Below, one piece after another: positions 5,247 to 5,671 of a DNA stretch of 5,671 nt. Made by a program: the position numbers and the translations under genes. Source of the stretch: Candidatus Bathyarchaeota archaeon (GTDB lineage: Archaea > Thermoproteota > Bathyarchaeia > 40CM-2-53-6); the NCBI GenBank assembly GCA_005882955.1, contig VBBB01000040.1, positions 7,106 to 12,776 of the forward strand, read 5' to 3'. Within the stretch, counting starts at the first letter, position 1, and each line of letters starts with the position of its first letter. The notes under the pieces were generated by a model that worked only from the letters and a program-made list of their open reading frames with translations, was not told the origin of the DNA and searched no databases.

Positions 5247-5671
5247 TCACCCCGAAGACACGTTCCAGGTGACGCTGGTCGAATAGACGGGCTCGGTCTG
5301 GAGAGAGGCCAGCGCCTTGGCAAGCGATTTCAGGTGCCCATACCCAACCACGGCAACCACCTGTCCCGCCGTCGAATACATGATATCCCGAATCCTTGCT
5401 ACCATGAACTCCTCCCGAACATCGAGCAGAATCTTACTCAGTTCAGGATAGCGCAGTCGAAACAGCCGAAGCTGCTCCTCCAAATTCTCCGCCAACTTCG
5501 ACAAGTTGAACCCGCCAAACGGCAAGAGCGCGATACTAACCAAGGAATCAACGCCCAGCCTCACCTTTTCCCGTAAGGGAAGCTTTCGGAGAGATCCGAC
5601 CGTCATTCCAATCGGGAGATCGACAAAAGCAACCCTAGCCCCAACAGCCCGAGCAGCCTCAACCGCTCGGA
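5247..5671 (-). CDS. TraB/PrgY-family protein, C-terminal part (5' end outside window)
   Basis: The frame is open to the right edge (about 140 codons visible), so the start lies outside. The first visible residues, AVEAARAVGARVAFVDLPIG, have the A..A...GA.V...D.PI pattern of TraB-family proteins. EEFMVARIRDIMY matches the conserved helix in which family members have R-(D/N)-x-x-M-A-like residues. VVAVVGYGHLKSL is the family's C-terminal strand and G-x-GH turn. Family members (enterococcal TraB/PrgY, bacterial GumN, animal TIKI) share a metalloprotease-like fold; their archaeal role is unknown. The N-terminal GxxH motif expected for the fold is off-window. The protein ends about 22 residues after the GH turn, with no trailing transmembrane helices, whereas many PrgY-like proteins carry a C-terminal membrane region. 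It is therefore probably a short soluble form. Convergent with herA; no functional link is evident. Confidence 0.8.
   Translation of the reverse strand, partial: RAVEAARAVGARVAFVDLPIGMTVGSLRKLPLREKVRLGVDSLVSIALLPFGGFNLSKLAENLEEQLRLFRLRYPELSKILLDVREEFMVARIRDIMYSTAGQVVAVVGYGHLKSLAKALASLQTEPVYSTSVTWNVSSG

Noticed and set aside
1..5671. CRISPR array, insertion sequence, integrase or attachment site
   Set aside because: No regularly spaced repeats, transposase motifs, terminal inverted repeats or tRNA-end duplications were found; the single pair of 14-base repeats has no third copy or spacer pattern.

Overview
The window looks like a piece of an archaeal chromosome. Its core is an adjacent nurA–herA pair, the archaeal end-resection nuclease and its hexameric translocase. 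At least one promoter has archaeal form: a purine-rich BRE, then TTATAT, then a short leader. Three of the seven well-supported genes use TTG starts. Winged-helix regulators with a short basic/acidic N-terminal domain are abundant. Base composition is moderate, near half G+C. I would place it in the TACK archaea (Thermoproteota, perhaps a thaumarchaeal or bathyarchaeal lineage). That placement is inference, because no rRNA or other marker gene is present.

Left part (1-1001). A membrane-protein gene, possibly an MscS-type channel, runs off the left edge on the minus strand. It starts at a TTG with a good GGTGA ribosome-binding site. A divergent plus-strand gene (260-760) encodes a 166-residue protein with an N-terminal beta/helix domain and a C-terminal winged helix. 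It overlaps by 8 bases, tail to tail, with an 82-residue winged-helix gene on the minus strand (753-1001).

Centre (1002-4938). A 241-base divergent intergenic region carries a perfect 14-base direct repeat, a 6-bp inverted repeat and an archaeal promoter. It leads into four co-directional genes: two related winged-helix proteins (1243-1791 and 1798-2334), then nurA (2402-3508) and herA (3511-4938). Gaps are 6, 67 and 2 bases. The 67-base gap before nurA is unusual: it holds a G-quadruplex consensus, a 7-bp hairpin, and an alternative pairing that would cover the nurA ribosome-binding site.

Right part (4939-5671). About 300 bases separate herA from a convergent TraB/PrgY-family gene that runs off the right edge. 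This stretch holds one plausible 46-residue minus-strand gene and a T-rich terminator for the TraB gene.

Working picture: the two winged-helix proteins form a regulatory or DNA-binding front end to NurA–HerA, in place of the Rad50–Mre11 pair that accompanies them in many archaea. The 260-760 protein shares the same layout, so the locus holds three members of one apparent regulator family around one DNA-end-processing machine. Whether this is housekeeping repair with dedicated regulators or a specialised system, perhaps defence, cannot be decided from sequence alone.
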